From the IMG/VR virus record IMGVR_UViG_3300044684_000361, positions 17,419 to 81,418 of that record: a stretch of 64,000 nt of DNA; one strand, written 5' to 3'. Each line of letters begins with the position of its first letter. Position 1 is the first letter of the stretch. The DNA is from a virus. The notes beneath the pieces were generated by a model. That model was not told the DNA's origin, ran no database searches, and was given only the letters and a program-made list of their open reading frames with translations. Both the position numbers and the translations under genes were made by a program. Shown here piece by piece: positions 63,787 to 64,000 of this stretch.

Positions 63787-63884
63787 GCAAAGAAGCTCCG
63801 TCCGAGAATGAGCATTTCAACAACCTGCCCCCGGATCAGGCCGAGGCGCTCGCATTGCTGGTGATGCACAGTGACCTCAAATGA
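63783..63884 (+). CDS. 33-residue peptide
   Basis: MSKEAPSENEHFNNLPPDQA then a short Leu/Met helix. Its start matches 16 bases of the gene at 62860, suggesting a small duplication. It overlaps the DUF1643 stop and the next gene start. Confidence 0.45.
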   Translation: MSKEAPSENEHFNNLPPDQAEALALLVMHSDLK

Positions 63885-64000
63885 GCAGGTCTATCGCGAC
63901 GCGCTTGTCGCCATCCGGGATAGACTCCAATTGCGGCGTAAAAGTCACGAAGACACTCAACGCGACAATGACTACGCATACCAGAACGCGAATGAAGCGC
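63871..64000 (+). CDS. Partial protein running off the right edge (GTG start)
   Basis: The frame from the GTG at 63871 reads VTSNEQVYRDALVAIRDRLQ and on to the window end (43 residues visible), a charged helix. It overlaps the 33-residue peptide. The gene is incomplete, so no family can be given. Confidence 0.45.
   Translation, partial: MTSNEQVYRDALVAIRDRLQLRRKSHEDTQRDNDYAYQNANEA

Noticed and set aside
1-64000. CRISPR array, insertion sequence or rRNA.
   Set aside because: No regularly spaced direct repeats of 24-40 bases, no transposase and no rRNA-like segment were seen by eye.

Overview
This window looks like about 64 kb of a tailed double-stranded DNA phage genome (podovirus-like architecture) infecting a Gram-negative host. 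The evidence is a complete head and packaging set (small and large terminase, portal, co-chaperonin, scaffold, major capsid), P22/T7-type adaptor, tail and ejection-protein genes, no tail tube, sheath or tape-measure gene, and a Gram-negative lysis set: a GH108 endolysin, small membrane proteins and a spanin pair with Rz1 embedded in Rz. Genes are tightly packed, often overlapping as ATGA, and the sequence is GC-rich. No host gene or integrase is visible, and the last gene runs off the right edge.

Layout. (1) 1-4085, plus strand: a small early-type operon with a low-molecular-weight protein tyrosine phosphatase homologue, a classical AAA ATPase and small unknowns. (2) 4125-48536, minus strand, read right to left: two HTH regulators (48.5-48.1 kb), tRNA-Gln (47.8 kb), about 20 small accessory genes (47.7-41.2 kb, including a Ref-like HNH nuclease and a cupin), a glycosidase-like TIM-barrel candidate (41.3-39.6 kb), TerS/TerL (38.8-36.7), portal (36.3-33.5), GroES-like protein (32.9-32.4), scaffold (32.3-31.2), capsid proteins (31.2-27.5), a long array of surface, fibre and tailspike genes (27.5-14.4) with adaptor/tail genes inside it, four large ejection-type proteins (12.9-6.1) and the lysis cassette (6.1-4.1). 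(3) 48.54-49.45 kb: a mostly non-coding divergent region with an operator-like palindrome, many GGCCTGG/CCAGGCC repeats and an AT-rich island, possibly an origin and promoter hub. (4) 49.46-64 kb: plus-strand accessory/early genes (a DUF932 protein, a DUF2493/SLOG protein, an RNA ligase, a DUF1643 protein and many unknowns), interrupted by a minus-strand block at 58.69-57.09 kb ending in a DUF1064-type nuclease.

Most interesting non-gene signals: a chain of about a dozen hairpins over 59349-59792 with no credible coding frame and a terminator-like end, a candidate large structured RNA; a directional octamer, TTGACATA, found 16 times by eye, mostly pointing along late transcription, reminiscent of phage stoperators; a family of promoters sharing CTG before a TACANT -10 box; and two intergenic hairpins at 50.19 and 53.81 kb whose stems differ by a compensatory change. 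No DNA polymerase, primase, helicase or RNA polymerase is recognisable here, so replication genes must lie outside the window or be too diverged to see. All functional calls are by eye from motifs and context.
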